Shown in pieces: positions 45,297-53,763 of a stretch of 64,000 nucleotides of DNA. A model generated the notes under the pieces. It saw only the letters and a list, made by a program, of their open reading frames with translations, ran no database searches and was not told the DNA's origin. The stretch covers positions 124,001-188,000 of the forward strand of contig NZ_CP019609.1 in the NCBI RefSeq assembly GCF_001998885.1, given 5' to 3'. Source of the stretch: Vagococcus penaei. Its GTDB lineage: Bacteria > Bacillota > Bacilli > Lactobacillales > Vagococcaceae. The position numbers and the translations under genes were made by a program. Position 1 is the stretch's first letter, and every line of letters begins with the position of its first letter.

Positions 45297-45704
45297 TTAT
45301 ATCATTAATTTTTCGATTCTATCTTTTATTTCATTTCTTGTTTCACGAAACATGCTCATGATTTCTTCTTCTGTTCCAGTAACTTTAGCTGGATCTTCTA
45401 ATCCCCAGTGCTGATGTTCGACAGTTGCCGGTATTACTGGACAATTTTCTAAAGCATCACCACATAAAGTAATCACTAAATCAGCTGAGTTAAGATAGTT
45501 TGTATCAATAATTTCAGACTTGTTTTTACTAATATCAATATTGATTTCATCCATTATCTTTACAGCTCTGGGATTAAGCCCGTGTGCTTCAATTCCGGCA
45601 CTTCTAACTTCCCATTCATCAGAATTTAAGATTGATATTGCTAGACCATCTGCAATTTGACTACGACACGAATTACCAGTACATAGGAAATAAATTTTTT
45701 TCAT
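45297..45704 (-). CDS. arsC: Arsenate reductase, thioredoxin-coupled (LMW-PTP type)
   Basis: This 135-residue protein reduces arsenate to arsenite. The P-loop is [10 protein letters not shown] with catalytic Cys8, and the redox relay pair is Cys81 and Cys88 in [10 protein letters not shown], the arrangement of the plasmid pI258 enzyme. The conserved [11 protein letters not shown] and HWGLEDPAK follow. AAAAGGAG precedes the ATG. Directly upstream on the same strand is a remnant of an ACR3-type arsenite exporter, so this is the surviving end of an ars operon. It may no longer protect the cell without an exporter elsewhere. Confidence 0.93.
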   Translation of the reverse strand: MKKIYFLCTGNSCRSQIADGLAISILNSDEWEVRSAGIEAHGLNPRAVKIMDEINIDISKNKSEIIDTNYLNSADLVITLCGDALENCPVIPATVEHQHWGLEDPAKVTGTEEEIMSMFRETRNEIKDRIEKLMI

Positions 45705-45758
45705 TATTATAACAACTCCTTTTGAGTAAACAATTTATCTGGTCATTTAAAAGCTAGG

Positions 45759-46010
45759 TTAACTAATATAGTCAATGAATGTGGAAACCTTAACTAAAAG
45801 ACCAATAATTAAAATAAAAGCTATAACTAAATTAATCAGAACTACTCTAACTTCAATAGCATTTCCCAAATTAACCTTACTACTAGTCAATGTGTTAATG
45901 AACATAATGAAACAACATACTATCACTATCTTAGACAAAAAGAATGTTACAAAGAACATAATAATTGGCATTACTATTCTAACAGGACTTATTAATAATT
46001 CAATATTTTT
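45759..46010 (-). pseudogene. C-terminal remnant of an ACR3-type arsenite efflux protein
   Basis: The minus-strand frame reads ISPVRIVMPIIMFFVTFFLSK, then, after divergence, TSSKVNLGNAIEV and AFILIIGLLVKVSTFI. These follow the order of the last part of ACR3 transporters (IPLxIYFxxMFFVSFFxSK, TASGNNFELAIAV, AFAxVIGPLVEVPVLI), with conserved functional residues replaced and the N-terminal three quarters missing. A 70-codon open frame with an ATG remains (45759-45971), but a functional transporter is not possible. It lies 54 bases before arsC. Confidence 0.55.
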
Positions 46011-46140
46011 TTACAATTATCACAGACTAATTATACGAGACTTGAGCCAATTAGAGAGATAACTTAACCTTTAAACAAGCAATTGATATCTATCGTATTT
46101 AAGCTAATAGAATCATAACGAATTTCCCTAATAAACATCT

Positions 46141-46242
46141 GAAAAACGATGATATAAATTAAAGAAGATGATAAATATGAGGGAAATCTCACATTTATCA
46201 TCTTCACAATTTATCTCATCTATTCGATTTTGACAAAGAGTC
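46141..46242. mobile_element. Degenerate ISL3 end (right)
   Basis: The sequence AGATGATAAATATGAG...CTCACATTTATCATCTT followed by CGATTTTGACAAAGAGTC parallels the right end of the complete ISL3 (58853-58930: AGATGATAAATCTGAG..., ATTTGACAAAGAGCC). Together with the left end at 44952 it brackets the arsenic module. The hairpin at 46163-46204 may also terminate pgi on the minus strand. Confidence 0.7.
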
Positions 46243-46256
46243 TTTTTTACAAATTA

Positions 46257-47603
46257 TTATAGACGTTCATTTAATTCTTTTGCTAGCTCTTCAAATCCTG
46301 GTTTACCTAAAAGTGCGAACATGTTTTTCTTATACGCTTCAACACCCGGTTGATCAAAAGGATTGACACTATTTAAGTAACCCGAAATACCTACTGCTAT
46401 TTCAAAGAAATACATTAAATAACCTAAAGTAAAGGCATCTGTTTGTGGAATAGTTACTACAAAGTTAGGAACATCACCATCTGTATGAGCTAAAAGTGTC
46501 CCTTGGAAAGCCTTTGTATTAACAAAGTCAATTGTTTTTCCTTGAATATAGCCTAAGCCATCTAAATCTTGATCCATTGATGGAATAGTCAATTCATGAC
46601 GAGCTTTATCTACTTTAATCACTGTTTCGAAAATATTACGGCGTCCTTCTTGAATATATTGTCCCAACGAATGTAAATCAGTTGAGAAGTTAGCACTTGA
46701 TGGGTAAATACCTTTTTGGTCTTTACCTTCAGATTCGCCAAATAATTGTTTCCACCATTCAGAAAAATACTGTAAACTTGGTTCGTAATTAATTAATAAT
46801 TCTGTTACTTTACCTTTTCGATATAAAACATTACGTAATGCCGCATATTGATAGGCTTGATTTTTTTCTAAGTCATCTACAGAATACTCTTCACGAGCTG
46901 TAGCAGCACCAGCCATCAATTCATCTACACTAGCACCTGTTACAGCAATTGGTAGTAAACCTACAGCTGTTAAAACAGAGAAACGGCCACCTATATCATC
47001 TGGAATGACAAATGTTTCCCAGCCTTCAACATCAGCTTCAGTTTTAACTGCTCCACGAGCTTTATCAGTTGTTGCATAAATACGTTTGTTTGCTTCTTCT
47101 TTACCATATTTTTTAATTAATAATTCTTTAAAAACACGGAAAGCAATTGCTGGTTCAGTCGTTGTCCCAGATTTTGAAATAACATTTACAGAGAAGTCTT
47201 TGTCACCAATCACATTAATTAAATCTGCTAAATAAGTTGAACTAATACTATTTCCTGCAAAGAAAATTTGTGGTGCTTGACGTTCTTCCTTATCTAGTAA
47301 GTTATAAAATGAATTATTTAAGAAGTCAATTGCAGCTTTTGCACCTAAATAAGAACCACCAATACCAATAACAACTAAAACTTCTGAATCAGATTGGATT
47401 TTTTTAGCCGCCGTTTTAATACGTGAAAATTCATCTTTGTCATAATTTACTGGTAAATCAATCCAACCTAAGAAATCACTACCAGCACCTGTACCTTCTC
47501 GTAATTGTTTGTGAGCAGCAGTTACTTCAGCTTGCATATAACCTAATTCATGCTCACCAATAAACTTGCTTACTTTAGAAAAATCAAAATTAATGTGTGC
47601 CAT
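46257..47603 (-). CDS. pgi: Glucose-6-phosphate isomerase
   Basis: This 448-residue protein is the glycolytic interconversion enzyme for glucose-6-phosphate and fructose-6-phosphate. The SIS fold shows [58 protein letters not shown] (signature) and [16 protein letters not shown] near the C-terminus. GGAGGA precedes the ATG. Monocistronic, with its own leader. Confidence 0.97.
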   Translation of the reverse strand: MAHINFDFSKVSKFIGEHELGYMQAEVTAAHKQLREGTGAGSDFLGWIDLPVNYDKDEFSRIKTAAKKIQSDSEVLVVIGIGGSYLGAKAAIDFLNNSFYNLLDKEERQAPQIFFAGNSISSTYLADLINVIGDKDFSVNVISKSGTTTEPAIAFRVFKELLIKKYGKEEANKRIYATTDKARGAVKTEADVEGWETFVIPDDIGGRFSVLTAVGLLPIAVTGASVDELMAGAATAREEYSVDDLEKNQAYQYAALRNVLYRKGKVTELLINYEPSLQYFSEWWKQLFGESEGKDQKGIYPSSANFSTDLHSLGQYIQEGRRNIFETVIKVDKARHELTIPSMDQDLDGLGYIQGKTIDFVNTKAFQGTLLAHTDGDVPNFVVTIPQTDAFTLGYLMYFFEIAVGISGYLNSVNPFDQPGVEAYKKNMFALLGKPGFEELAKELNERL

Positions 47604-47678
47604 AATAATCCTCCTATTTATATATAGATAACAACGCAGTTCACTTGTATTTTACCACTTTTCGATTCTTTAATCACT

Positions 47679-47718
47679 AAAAATTCCAAAATGTTACTGT
47701 AACATTCTGGAATTTTTT
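47679..47718 (-). terminator. Terminator of gdhA
   Basis: On the minus strand AAATTCCAGAATGTTAC pairs with GTAACATTTTGGAATTT around a single-base loop region, then TTT. It lies right after the gdhA stop. Confidence 0.8.
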
Positions 47719-47726
47719 CAAATTAT

Positions 47727-49076
47727 TTAAACAAGACCTTGGCTAATCATTGCGATGGCTACTCTTTCGAAGCCAGCAATATTAGCTCCCGCCATTAAAT
47801 CCATAGGTTCAGCATATTTTAAAGCTGTATCACGACAATTTTCATAAATATTTTTCATAATACTGTTTAACTCATCATCAACTTGTTTAAACGTCCACGG
47901 AACACGCTGTGAATTTTGTGCCATCTCCAATGCTGAAACTGCTACACCACCAGCATTTGCTGCTTTACCTGGACAATAGACTATTCCTGCTTTTTTTAGC
48001 ACAGTTACAGCAGCTAAAGTTGTTGGCATATTTGCTCCTTCGGCAACGATTTTCACACCATTAGCAACTAATTGATTGGCTTCTTTTTCATAAATTTCAT
48101 TTTGTGTCGCACATGGAAGCGCAATGTCGTAATCCAACGAATGATTCCAAATCGATCCCTTTTCATAAAAGGTTGCATTGGGTCTTTTTTCCGCATAATC
48201 ACGAATACGTTCCCGTCTAATCTCTTTGATTTCTTTCAGTAAATCAACATCAATACCATCTTCGTCAATAACATAGCCAGAAGAGTCGGAACAACCAAAA
48301 ACTTGTGCACCAAAAGCTTGCGCTTTTTGAATAGCATAGATAGCTACATTACCACTACCTGAAACTAAAACTTTTTTATCTGTGAAAGAATCTTGCGCAT
48401 CTGCCAATAAATGCTGTACAAAATACACTAAGCCAAATCCTGTTGCTTCAGTACGAGCTAAACTACCCCAGTAAGCTAATGGTTTACCTGTAAGGACACC
48501 AGCTTGGTAACCATTTAATCGCTTGAATTCTCCAAAAAGATACCCTATTTCACGTCCACCAACACCAATATCACCTGCAGGGATATCGATATCAGCGCCA
48601 ATATATTTTTGTAGTTCTTGCATAAAGCTTTGACAAAAGCGCATGATTTCACCTTCAGATTTTCCTTTTGGATCAAAATCACTACCGCCTTTACCACCAC
48701 CAATTGGTAAAGAAGTTAAAGCGTTCTTAAAAATTTGTTCAAAGCCTAAAAATTTAATAATACTTTGATTGACTGTAGGATGGAAACGAAGTCCTCCTTT
48801 AAATGGACCTAATGCTGAATTATATTGGACTCTATAGCCAGTATTAACACACCACTCACCATTATCTGTCATCCAAGGAATCCGAAATTCAATCAAACGT
48901 TCCGGTATAATTAGCATTTCTAAAATATTTTTTTCACTATACTGTGGATTAGCTTCCATAAAAGGTGCGACAGTGTGTAAAAACTCATCCACAGCTTGTA
49001 AAAATTCCTCCTGGTGTCCATACGTATCATGAACTTTTTTTTGTAATCCCTCTAGATATCGTTTAACATTTGTCAT
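47727..49076 (-). CDS. gdhA: NADP-type glutamate dehydrogenase
   Basis: This 449-residue enzyme makes glutamate from 2-oxoglutarate and ammonia. It has GYRVQYNSALGPFKGGLRFHPTVN, the catalytic-lysine loop LPIGGGKGGSDFDPKGKS, DIPAGDIGVGGREIGYLFG and the dinucleotide-binding VLVSGSGNVAIYAIQKAQ. The length and PAGDIGVG motif match the hexameric NADP type. I start at the ATG before TNVKRYLEGL, eight bases after GGTGAG, not at an upstream GTG. Confidence 0.96.
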   Translation of the reverse strand: MTNVKRYLEGLQKKVHDTYGHQEEFLQAVDEFLHTVAPFMEANPQYSEKNILEMLIIPERLIEFRIPWMTDNGEWCVNTGYRVQYNSALGPFKGGLRFHPTVNQSIIKFLGFEQIFKNALTSLPIGGGKGGSDFDPKGKSEGEIMRFCQSFMQELQKYIGADIDIPAGDIGVGGREIGYLFGEFKRLNGYQAGVLTGKPLAYWGSLARTEATGFGLVYFVQHLLADAQDSFTDKKVLVSGSGNVAIYAIQKAQAFGAQVFGCSDSSGYVIDEDGIDVDLLKEIKEIRRERIRDYAEKRPNATFYEKGSIWNHSLDYDIALPCATQNEIYEKEANQLVANGVKIVAEGANMPTTLAAVTVLKKAGIVYCPGKAANAGGVAVSALEMAQNSQRVPWTFKQVDDELNSIMKNIYENCRDTALKYAEPMDLMAGANIAGFERVAIAMISQGLV

Positions 49077-49269
49077 ATAACCCACTCACCTTCCTATTGT
49101 TAACTTCAGTATACTAAAATTTCAGTAAAACAAAAGATATTTCATGAGAATCATTTAATTTTTCTGATAATTTCAACGAATAATAATATGAAGCAAGACT
49201 AGTAAATAAAAGGAGTTTTGCTTTAACTAGTAATATGATACACTAACAAACGAATAAGGAGGCGAATAC

Positions 49270-50541
49270 ATGACATACGATGTGGTTATCATTGGTGCTG
49301 GTACCAGTGGATTAATGGCAGCGATTGCTGCAGCAGAAAATGGAGCAGAAGTTGCCATTATCGATAAAAATAAAAAAGCTGGGAAAAAATTACGATTAAC
49401 AGGTGGTGGTCGCTGTAATGTAACAAATAATAGAGCACCTGAAGACATTATCAATTTTATTCCAGGGAATGGGAAATTTCTGTATAGTGCATTTTCACAA
49501 TTCAATAATTATGACATTATATCTTTTTTTGAGTCGCTTGGTGTGCATTTAAAAGAGGAAGATCATGGACGGATGTTCCCAGTAGCAAATACGTCAAAAG
49601 CAATTGTTGATGGTTTAATGAATCAAGTCAACCAACTAGGTATTACATGTTTTATGCAAACCACTGTTAAAAAATTAATCACTGATACAGAGCAAATCAC
49701 TGGTGTATTAACCGATACAGGTGAAGTGATTTATTGTCATTGCGTGATTATTGCTACTGGCGGTAAAACCTATCAATATACTGGGTCAACTGGCGATGGT
49801 TATAAACTAGCTAAACAAGTTGGGCATACCATTACAACACTCTATCCAACGGAATCACCCTTAAAATCAAAAGAATCATTCGTAAAAACAAAAACGCTTC
49901 AAGGGCTTGCATTACGTGATGTTACACTATCTGTTTTAAATGATGCACATAAAATTGTCGTGTCACATCAGATGGACTTATTATTCACACATTTTGGTGT
50001 GTCTGGTCCAGCTGCATTGCGATGCAGCATGTTTGTCAATCAAGAATTAGCTAAAGGTTTCTCAACAGTCACAATGAGCTTAGATAGTTTGCCAAACTAT
50101 ACAGTAAGACAATTAACAGAACATATTCAATCAATCAAGCAAGTAGCCCCAAAAAAATCAATTAAAAATGCATTGAAATCTTTAGTACCAGAACGATACT
50201 TAGAATTTTTACTTGATAAAGCAATAATCGATACTAGCTTGCCAATTAGTCAATTGACAGATGAGCAGTTACAAAATTTTGTTACTTTATTGAAAGAATT
50301 TGAATTTAAAGTTTTTGAGACCTATCCACTTGATAAGTCTTTTGTTACAGGAGGCGGCGTTAATTTAAAAGAAATAAAGCCCAAAAGTATGGAAAGTAAA
50401 TTAGTAAATGGTTTATTTTTTGCAGGTGAAGTCTTAGATATCAATGGCTATACCGGTGGTTATAATATTACGGCTGCTTTTGTGACGGGACATACAGCTG
50501 GTCAGCATGCAGCGGAAATTTCTAGCTACTTTAATTACTAA
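49270..50541 (+). CDS. NAD(P)/FAD-dependent oxidoreductase, YhiN/HI0933 family
   Basis: This 423-residue flavoprotein has the N-terminal dinucleotide fold DVVIIGAGTSGLMAAIAAAE, the family hallmark GKKLRLTGGGRCNVTNN, IIATGGKTYQYTGSTGDGYKLAKQ, and C-terminal FVTGGGVNLKEIKPKSMESK with LFFAGEVLDINGYTGGYNI for FAD closure. The substrate is unknown; some relatives may act on RNA or small molecules. AAGGAGG lies upstream of the ATG, and the gene is divergent from gdhA. Confidence 0.93.
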   Translation: MTYDVVIIGAGTSGLMAAIAAAENGAEVAIIDKNKKAGKKLRLTGGGRCNVTNNRAPEDIINFIPGNGKFLYSAFSQFNNYDIISFFESLGVHLKEEDHGRMFPVANTSKAIVDGLMNQVNQLGITCFMQTTVKKLITDTEQITGVLTDTGEVIYCHCVIIATGGKTYQYTGSTGDGYKLAKQVGHTITTLYPTESPLKSKESFVKTKTLQGLALRDVTLSVLNDAHKIVVSHQMDLLFTHFGVSGPAALRCSMFVNQELAKGFSTVTMSLDSLPNYTVRQLTEHIQSIKQVAPKKSIKNALKSLVPERYLEFLLDKAIIDTSLPISQLTDEQLQNFVTLLKEFEFKVFETYPLDKSFVTGGGVNLKEIKPKSMESKLVNGLFFAGEVLDINGYTGGYNITAAFVTGHTAGQHAAEISSYFNY

Positions 50542-50555
50542 TAAAGATAACTCAT

Positions 50556-50601
50556 AAAAAATGCCAAAAGCTATTTAATCAATTAGCTTTTGGCATTTTT
50601 T
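50556..50601. terminator. Bidirectional terminator between flavoprotein and GNAT genes
   Basis: An 18-bp perfect stem (AAAAAATGCCAAAAGCTA / TAGCTTTTGGCATTTTTT) with a 10-nt loop. The right arm includes the last codons (KMPKA) of the convergent gene at 50579. Confidence 0.9.
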
Positions 50602-51055
50602 TATATAAATAGATTGAAAAATTAGTAGCACTATACTGTTTCTTTCCTAGCTCTTTAAAACCGAGTTTTTGATAAAATTTACGATTACTAAGAGAATACT
50701 CTGGCGTCTCAACAGACCAATCATCTAATTCAAACATACTTTCTATTTGATACCAAATTTTAGTACCTAAGCCTTTACCAATATATTGTGGATAAAGGCA
50801 AAAATACTCAAGACTATGTTGATTCAAATTAATAGTTATTAACCCCATATCTAATCCGTTATAATCAATGATTAGGGTCTTTAGTTCCAGCGAATCAATT
50901 AGTTTATGTGCCAGTACACCAGTATCATAACCCGGCGGTCCAGCGAATATCCTTGAGCCTAAATGTTTCTGACTATCATAATGAAAAGCTTGTATCATCA
51001 CATCTGTCATAAACTTTTGGTCCTTTAATATAGCAGGTCGATAACTTATTGACAC
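50579..51055 (-). CDS. GNAT-family N-acetyltransferase
   Basis: This 158-residue GNAT protein has the acetyl-CoA loop in YPQYIGKGLGTKIWYQIESMF and the following NRKFYQKLGFKELGKKQY. The N-terminal YRPAILKDQKFMTDVMIQAF is the usual first strand and helix. The substrate is unknown. It starts only four bases after the YbaK-type gene stop, so the two are co-transcribed. Confidence 0.88.
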   Translation of the reverse strand: MSISYRPAILKDQKFMTDVMIQAFHYDSQKHLGSRIFAGPPGYDTGVLAHKLIDSLELKTLIIDYNGLDMGLITINLNQHSLEYFCLYPQYIGKGLGTKIWYQIESMFELDDWSVETPEYSLSNRKFYQKLGFKELGKKQYSATNFSIYLYKKMPKAN

Positions 51056-51058
51056 TAT

Positions 51059-51553
51059 TTAACCCTCCAATGATATATCTGCAAAGTTTGCCTCAACAAT
51101 AGCAGCTAAATCGATTGGAGCAACAGACAACTGTAAGCCCCTAGCACCGGCTGAACAATGCATCGTTTTTAAATTCTGTGCTTCTAGCGCGAAGTAAGTT
51201 GGTAGCAATTTTTTCATTCCCACTGGAGAACAGCCACCGTGTACGTAACCAGTTAATGGTTCTAGTTCTTTTAGTGGTAACATGTCAACTTTTTTATTGC
51301 CACTAATTTTTGCTAGTTTTTTCAAATCTAATTCTTTATTACCAGGAACGACAGCAACTATTGGTCCCGTTTTATTTCCCACAGCAACAAGCGTTTTAAA
51401 AATATGATCAGCTGAAATACCTAGTTCTTTTGCTGTATCTTTTGCTCCAACATGATTTTCTGTCCAACAATACTCATCGACCGTAAAATCTATTTTCTTT
51501 TGCTCAAGTAGACGCACAGCATTTGTTTTTATTGGTTTCTTTTTCTTAGACAA
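51059..51553 (-). CDS. ybaK: Cys-tRNA(Pro)/Cys-tRNA(Cys) deacylase, YbaK/EbsC family
   Basis: This 164-residue trans-editing protein removes cysteine wrongly attached to tRNA-Pro. Family features are AKELGISADHIFKTLVAVGN with the catalytic lysine, KKLAKISGNKKVDMLPLKELEPLTGYVHGGCSPVGMKK, and the C-terminal GARGLQLSVAPIDLA. Upstream of the GNAT gene and downstream of aroD. Confidence 0.94.
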   Translation of the reverse strand: MSKKKKPIKTNAVRLLEQKKIDFTVDEYCWTENHVGAKDTAKELGISADHIFKTLVAVGNKTGPIVAVVPGNKELDLKKLAKISGNKKVDMLPLKELEPLTGYVHGGCSPVGMKKLLPTYFALEAQNLKTMHCSAGARGLQLSVAPIDLAAIVEANFADISLEG

Positions 51554-51577
51554 GTTAATCCCTTCTTCTATTTTAAG

Positions 51578-52345
51578 TTAATTTTCGTCGTCACCAATTA
51601 AATCCATGGCAGCTTTTACCTCAGTAATTGATAATTGACCAGGTGCAGAGCTAACTTTACCATTAGCCGCATAGGTTATAACTGAACCAAATAATTCTCC
51701 CGTCATGCGTGTTAATTTTCCAGTATTGCCCATACCAATTAAAATAAAATTTAGACTTGGTTGTTCTATTTGTAATTCATTTGATGCAGTTAAAATTGTA
51801 AGGACATCGGTCAAATCACTAGGTGTCACAGCTAATTTACAGATATCCGCGCCACTTAATGCCATCTCATTAACCATTTCTTTAATGGATTGTTTATTCG
51901 GTGTGGTATCAAATTTATGGTTACTTAATAAGACTCTAACGTTATTCATTTGCGCATAGGTAATCAGTTCTTTCGTTTCTTTTGTTACCTTGTCTAGTTC
52001 AATATCAATAACATCAACAAGCCCGGTTTGAATCATTAATCGATTTAACTCTAGATAGTAATCATCGTCAATGATTTGACCGCCGCCTTCTTCGTGAGAG
52101 CGAAACGTGAAAATCAACGGTTTATCTTCAATAGCATATCGAATAAAATAAGCTGCTTTACGCATGAATGTCATGTCATTGACATACATGAAATAATCCG
52201 CACGCCACTCAATAATGTCACAATCTAAACGGTTTAAACGTGTTGCTTCCGCAAAAAGTTCTTTAAAATTACTAGCGATAAGTGACACGCATACTTTGGG
52301 TTGACCTTGACCTAACGTTAAATTTCTAACTTTCAACTTAGACAT
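51578..52345 (-). CDS. aroD: 3-dehydroquinate dehydratase, type I
   Basis: This 255-residue TIM-barrel enzyme of the shikimate pathway dehydrates 3-dehydroquinate through a Schiff-base lysine (the K in GADICKLAVTP). Also visible are DIIEWRADYF, FTFRSHEEGG, VRVLLSNHKF (catalytic His) and the C-terminal GQLSITEVKAAMDLI. It lies between ybaK and a frameshifted methyltransferase and is isolated from other aro genes here. Confidence 0.95.
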   Translation of the reverse strand: MSKLKVRNLTLGQGQPKVCVSLIASNFKELFAEATRLNRLDCDIIEWRADYFMYVNDMTFMRKAAYFIRYAIEDKPLIFTFRSHEEGGGQIIDDDYYLELNRLMIQTGLVDVIDIELDKVTKETKELITYAQMNNVRVLLSNHKFDTTPNKQSIKEMVNEMALSGADICKLAVTPSDLTDVLTILTASNELQIEQPSLNFILIGMGNTGKLTRMTGELFGSVITYAANGKVSSAPGQLSITEVKAAMDLIGDDEN

Positions 52346-52368
52346 TCTACATCGACTCCATCTATCAT

Positions 52369-53551
52369 TTAGTTAACTTCATATATAAATACTTTTAGGT
52401 AATTACCTTCTTTAAATTTTTGTGATACAACAAAATCACTTGGTAATTGATAAAATGCCAACTGCTTACCACGGCGTTTCTGCGCTTTAATCCCCGTATC
52501 AATTAATTGTTTGAATTTTTCAACTGGAACGTTAGCAGCATTACTTGATGCAATTAATATACCATTTTTGTTAAGCAACTGAACAGCCTCAGCTACTAAA
52601 TCGTCATAATTTTTTGCAACTGAGAATGTTCTTTTTTTATTTCTGGCAAAACTTGGTGGATCAAGTACAATTACATCGAACGTTTTATTTTTTTTAGCAG
52701 CATAATTAAAATAATTGAACACATCCATAACAATGATTTCTTGACTAGATGAATCAAAACCATTAATTTCAAACATCTCTTTAGTTTTTTCTAGACTGCG
52801 CTTTGCTAAGTCAACGCTCGTTGTGTGACTTGCTCCCCCCCATCAAAGCTGCTGTAGAAAAAGCCCCAGTATAACTAAACGTATTTAATACTGTTTTTCC
52901 AGACGCTAGTCCTTCCACTAATAAATTCCGTACATCTTTTTGATCAAGAAAAATTCCAGTCATTAATCCTTCATTCAAATATGTTGCATAGGATACACCG
53001 TTCTCTAAAACTATCAGCGGCTCAGGTGCAGTCACTCCCCAAACATGTTGGGTCTCGGGTAAATCATGATGGTTTAATCGATTTTTTTCATATATACCTA
53101 GTAATTTATCACCAAATAATTGCTGTAATATACTTAGTAATAAGGGTTTTATCGTTAAAATTGTATCATTATACCAAGAAATGACAATATATCCATTGTA
53201 CCAATCCATTGTGACACCACCAAGTCCATCACCTTCACCATTAAAAAGACGAAAAGCAGTGGTATGAGTGCTATTAAAAAACGATTGTCTTCTAGCTATT
53301 GCTTCTGAAATTAAGAACTGCATAAACTTATCAGTTATTGACTGTTGCTCGTCAAAACTAACTAGCCAACCTACTCCTTTATTTTGTTTACCTAAATACC
53401 CATAACCGATAAATTGTCTATCTTCTGATTGAAAAATAGCCCATTCTTCTTTTTTACTATCACTTTTTATGACTAAATCATTCTCATGTATTAAAGGATA
53501 ACCAGCTAAAAATTTTTTTCTTGCGTGATTTTTTATTAAAATTTCATTCAT
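52369..53551 (-). pseudogene. RlmI-type 23S rRNA cytosine methyltransferase, frameshifted at a G7 run
   Basis: The first 246 codons (53551 down to 52811) encode a PUA-like N-terminal domain and the start of the Rossmann core (TVLNTFSYTGAFSTAALMGG), then a garbled KSHNER and a stop. The continuation (52776 down to 52369; FDVIVLDPPSFARNKKRTF, the PP catalytic motif) is in the next frame. Dropping one G from the seven-G run at 52845-52851 gives GGASHTTSVDLAKRSLEKTKEMF, exactly the family sequence, for a protein of about 393 residues. The cause may be a real mutation, slippage variation or an assembly error. Confidence 0.88.
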
Positions 53552-53674
53552 TTTTCAAAATCTTCCTCAATTCTTCATTCAATTATTATATAGTATACTA
53601 TATCAGTTTTAATTAAACTAAGAAAATTTTTATATATATAGAATTGACGTATTTTTTACTCAAATCATAAAATA

Positions 53675-53703
53675 TTGACAGTCAAGAACTTAAATTGTAA
53701 AAT
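53675..53703 (+). promoter_or_regulatory. Promoter of the ltaS-type gene
   Basis: TTGACA at 53675-53680, exactly 17 bases, TAAAAT at 53698-53703. A small hairpin TGTTCAAT-TTTTT-ATTGAACA (53713-53733) lies in the 5' leader, between promoter and start codon. Confidence 0.8.
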
Positions 53704-53763
53704 TGCTTTGTGTGTTCAATTTTTTATTGAACAATGACTGTTGTCAGAAAGGAAGTATCGCTC

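Noticed and set aside
45775-46062. 95-codon plus-strand frame opposite the ACR3 remnant
   Set aside because: The minus strand here follows ACR3 transporter order, while the plus frame has no family character or ribosome site.
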